This document shows positions 30,460-33,177 of a DNA stretch of 33,177 nucleotides, piece after piece. Within the stretch, counting starts at the first letter, position 1. Each line of letters begins with the position of its first letter. The stretch is from JBKHBQ01 sp046542305 (GTDB lineage: Bacteria; Bacteroidota; Bacteroidia; Bacteroidales; 4484-276): the NCBI GenBank assembly GCA_046542305.1, contig JBKHBQ010000005.1:1-33177 (forward strand), given 5' to 3'. Made by a program: the position numbers and the translations under genes. The notes under the pieces were generated by a model that did no database searches, had not been told where the DNA came from, and worked only from the letters and a program-made list of their open reading frames with translations.

Positions 30460-33177
30460 ATGAATTACAACTTCTCCGCAGTAATCTTCGACCTCGACGG
30501 GGTGATCACGCAGACGGCGCTGGTGCACAGTGCTGCCTGGAAAAAAATGTTCGACGATTTTTTAACGGAATGGGCGGCCAAAACCGGCAAACCGTTTCGC
30601 CAATTCGATCATGAGCGCGATTACCTGCCGTATGTGGATGGCAAGCCGCGCTACAAGGGCGTACAATCATTCCTCGAACATCGCGGCATCGGGATTCCGT
30701 TCGGCGATCCGTCCGATCCGCCGGAAATGGAAACGGTTTGCGGACTGGGCAATCGCAAGAACAAGGTGTTCAACGAAGTGCTTGAGCGCGATGGGGTAAG
30801 GGTTTATCCTTCTACGGTTGCCCTGATCCATGAATTGAAAGAGAAAAACATCCGCGTTGGTGTGGCTTCGTCGAGCAAAAACTGCCGGGTGGTACTTGAA
30901 GCCGCCGGTATTCTCGATCTTTTCGAAACCCGTGTGGATGGCGAGGTTTCGGCGGAGCTTGGATTACATGGCAAACCGGAGCCGGATATTTTTACGGTGG
31001 CGGCCGACAACCTGGGCGTGACTTACGACCGTGCCGTGGTGGTAGAAGATGCTGTATCGGGCGTGCAGGCCGGAAGGAATGGAAATTTCGGACTGGTGCT
31101 GGGCATTGCCCGCGAAGGCAACGAAAAAGAGCTCAGGCAAAACGGCGCCGATATCGTAGTGCAGGACATTGCCGATATTGGGTTTGATGGCATTGTGGAT
31201 TGGTTTGAAGGCGGATTGGAAGAAGACAACTGGTCGCTTACCTACACCGATTACGATCCTGCGAAGGAGCGCTCGCGCGAAGCGTTGCTGGCCGTGGGGA
31301 ACGGCTATTTCGGTACCCGCGGCGCACTGGAGGAAACCGCCGCAACGGATACAAACTATCCGGGAACATACATTGCCGGGCTATACAACAGGCTGATCTC
31401 GAAAGTTGCCGGACGTGACATCGAAAACGAAGATTTTGTGAATGCACCCAACTGGCTGCCCGTGACTTTCCGTATCGGTGATGACGAATGGTTCGATCCA
31501 AACAAATGGGAAATCCTCGACATTTACAGAAAACTGGATTTCCAATCCGGAATGCTTACCAAAGTGATGACGGTTCGCGATGAAGCGGGGCGGGAAACCC
31601 TGATCCAATCGGCGCGTATAGCTTCCATGGAAGATCCGCATCAGGCGGCTGTTCAGTACAGCATTTCGCCCATCAATTACGAAGGAAAGATTACACTGAA
31701 ATCCACCCTCGACGGAGATATCATCAACGATGGCGTGGCCCGCTACCGGCAGTTGAATCAGCAGCACCTGAAACCCGGCGAGGAAGGTGCCGAAGGTATG
31801 TTGAGCTGGCTCAGCGTAAAAACCACCCAATCAGACATTGAAATCGCGGAAGCGGCCAAGATCAAGGCTTTTCTGGATGGGAAAGATATCGATCCGGAGA
31901 TCAGTCACGAAAAGTCGCCGGGAAAAATCAGTTCGCTTTTCAGTGTGGTAATGGATAAGCAACAGGTTCTCAAACTGGAAAAATCCGTAGCCATTTACAC
32001 CTCAAAAGATGACGACAGCACAAAGCCGCTTCACCAGGCCAAAGTCAGCGCCATGCTGATCGAATCGTTCGACTGGCTTTGCGAAGAAAGCCGCAGGGCG
32101 TGGGAGCCCGTGTGGGAAAAAATCGACATCCGCCTCGAAGGCGACCGCCTCGCGCAAAAGTTGATGCGCCTGCATATGTATCACCTGATGGTTTCGTTTT
32201 CGCCGCACAACAAGCATTTCGATGCCGGCATCACCGCGCGCGGCCTGCACGGGGAGGCCTATCGCGGACATATCTTCTGGGACGAGCTGTTCATCCTGCC
32301 CTGGTATGCCCTGCATTTTCCCGATGCGGCCAAAGCAATGCTGATGTACCGCTATCGCCGGCTGGATAAAGCACGCGAATATGCCGCCGAGCAGGGATAT
32401 CGTGGAGCCATGTTTCCCTGGCAAAGTGGAAGCGATGGCCGCGAGGAAACTCAGGTGATCCATCTCAACCCGATTTCCGGAGAATGGGGCGACGATTACA
32501 GTTCCCTGCAAAGACACGTTTCGCTGGCCATCGCCTACAATATCTGGGAATATCTTAAAATTACCGGCGATACGGAGTTCATCAAGGATTACGGCGCCGA
32601 AATGTTCCTTGACATCTGCCGCTTCTGGGCCAGTAAAACTTACCGGGACGAAAACTCCGGTAAGCTCTCCATCAAAAATGTGATGGGGCCGGACGAATTC
32701 CATGAATCCTATCCCGATTCGGATGAAGGCGGATTGAAGGACAACACCTACACCAACCTGATGGTGGCCTGGGCCATGGAACGCGCTTTTGACATCCTGA
32801 ATGCTTTTGATGAAAATCAGCAACAGCAGATCAAATCCAAAATCAACCTCACGGATGAAGAACTGGATCGTTGGAGAGAGATTTCCCACGCCCTCAATAT
32901 TGTGATAAAGGATGATATCCTTGCGCAATATGACGGCTATTTTGAACTGAAAGAACTTGACTGGGATTACTACCGCGAAAAATATAAAAACGTTTACCGG
33001 ATGGACCGCCTCCTGAAAGCCGAAGGCAAATCCGCCGACGATTACAAAGTAGCCAAGCAGGCCGATACGCTGATGACATTTTATAACCTGCCAAAACAGG
33101 AGGTGGATAAAATCCTCGGTCGGTTGGGATACCATCCCGGCAGCGATTACCTGAGCAAAAATCTGGAATACTACCTG
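30460..33177 (+). CDS. Beta-phosphoglucomutase-GH65 phosphorylase fusion, 3' end missing
   Basis: Bifunctional enzyme; 906 codons are present and the frame is open at the right edge. Residues 1-250 are a HAD-family beta-phosphoglucomutase: nucleophile Asp11 and Asp13 in FDLDGVITQT, GVASSSKNC (about 126-134), KPEPDIF, and VVEDAVSGVQAG (about 190-201). From about 255 (NWSLTYTDYDPAKERSREAL) a GH65 domain follows: the N-terminal beta domain, then the (alpha/alpha)6 barrel with GYRGAMFPWQSGSDGREETQ and the proposed general acid Glu746 in MGPDEFHESYP. GH65 phosphorylases split maltose, trehalose, kojibiose or nigerose to glucose and beta-glucose 1-phosphate, and the mutase half would make glucose 6-phosphate from it. 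The fusion lets one protein do both steps. The disaccharide is not determined. Confidence 0.9.
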   Translation, partial: MNYNFSAVIFDLDGVITQTALVHSAAWKKMFDDFLTEWAAKTGKPFRQFDHERDYLPYVDGKPRYKGVQSFLEHRGIGIPFGDPSDPPEMETVCGLGNRKNKVFNEVLERDGVRVYPSTVALIHELKEKNIRVGVASSSKNCRVVLEAAGILDLFETRVDGEVSAELGLHGKPEPDIFTVAADNLGVTYDRAVVVEDAVSGVQAGRNGNFGLVLGIAREGNEKELRQNGADIVVQDIADIGFDGIVDWFEGGLEEDNWSLTYTDYDPAKERSREALLAVGNGYFGTRGALEETAATDTNYPGTYIAGLYNRLISKVAGRDIENEDFVNAPNWLPVTFRIGDDEWFDPNKWEILDIYRKLDFQSGMLTKVMTVRDEAGRETLIQSARIASMEDPHQAAVQYSISPINYEGKITLKSTLDGDIINDGVARYRQLNQQHLKPGEEGAEGMLSWLSVKTTQSDIEIAEAAKIKAFLDGKDIDPEISHEKSPGKISSLFSVVMDKQQVLKLEKSVAIYTSKDDDSTKPLHQAKVSAMLIESFDWLCEESRRAWEPVWEKIDIRLEGDRLAQKLMRLHMYHLMVSFSPHNKHFDAGITARGLHGEAYRGHIFWDELFILPWYALHFPDAAKAMLMYRYRRLDKAREYAAEQGYRGAMFPWQSGSDGREETQVIHLNPISGEWGDDYSSLQRHVSLAIAYNIWEYLKITGDTEFIKDYGAEMFLDICRFWASKTYRDENSGKLSIKNVMGPDEFHESYPDSDEGGLKDNTYTNLMVAWAMERAFDILNAFDENQQQQIKSKINLTDEELDRWREISHALNIVIKDDILAQYDGYFELKELDWDYYREKYKNVYRMDRLLKAEGKSADDYKVAKQADTLMTFYNLPKQEVDKILGRLGYHPGSDYLSKNLEYYL

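Noticed and set aside
32002..33135. 377-codon minus-strand frame opposite the GH65 fusion
   Set aside because: Antisense shadow of the GH65 barrel, which reads through without a stop on the plus strand.

Overview
The window comes from a bacterium of the Bacteroidetes, probably an anaerobic, fermenting member of the order Bacteroidales or a relative. The evidence is Bacteroidetes-type -7 promoter boxes (TAnnTTTG) in front of at least eight genes, families typical of the phylum (DUF4837 lipoprotein, OstA-like protein, M64 peptidase, a SusA-like GH13 enzyme, LytS-type kinases), and energy genes for acyl-CoA fermentation (EtfAB, Ptb-Buk). I see no tRNA, rRNA, CRISPR array, insertion sequence or origin.

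Layout. 1-240 is the start of a minus-strand AbiEi-like antitoxin (DUF6577-like), cut by the window edge, with an operator-like nest of inverted repeats at its promoter. 482-2422 is an ABC-F ATPase. 2423-2953 is non-coding and repeat-rich: a 73-bp duplicated block, a 39-bp tandem repeat, and a 23-bp palindromic element that interrupts one copy. 2954-4749 is etfB-etfA, closed by a clear terminator. 4857-6998 is an orphan LytS-type histidine kinase with a calcium-binding-repeat sensor domain. It meets the ptb-buk operon (minus strand, 9010 to 6989) end to end.

9123-13491 (minus) is a cell-envelope block: a secreted M64 metallopeptidase, a DUF4837 lipoprotein and an MltD-like lytic transglycosylase with three LysM domains. 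13814-14641 is an unrecognised plus-strand gene. 14642-15621 (minus) holds two translationally coupled small membrane proteins of unknown role. 15742-18131 (minus) holds an OstA/LptA-like outer-membrane biogenesis protein and a TM-TPR-SPOR protein.

18325-20298 encodes an archaeal-type GatE (Glu-tRNA(Gln) amidotransferase subunit E) with its GAD insertion and no GatD beside it. It is followed by an AraC/GyrI-type regulator reduced to its two ends by an in-frame internal deletion.

20956-33177 (plus) is an alpha-glucoside catabolic cluster: exported SusA-like GH13, a 50-residue secreted peptide, an MFS sugar transporter, a protein-kinase-fold protein that overlaps both neighbours, a GH31 alpha-glucosidase, a TreS-like GH13, and a beta-phosphoglucomutase-GH65 phosphorylase fusion that runs off the window. 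Together they could degrade malto-oligosaccharides outside the cytoplasm, import short products, and convert maltose or trehalose to glucose plus beta-glucose 1-phosphate and then glucose 6-phosphate. No SusC/SusD pair is present. Two toxin-antitoxin cassettes (VapBC-type and RelB/ParE-type) sit inside this run of same-strand genes, one on each side of the TreS-like gene. The most unusual items are the kinase embedded in the sugar operon, the interleaved toxin-antitoxin cassettes, the orphan sensor kinase with a degenerate ATP-binding N-box, the bacterial GatE, and the collapsed AraC/GyrI gene.
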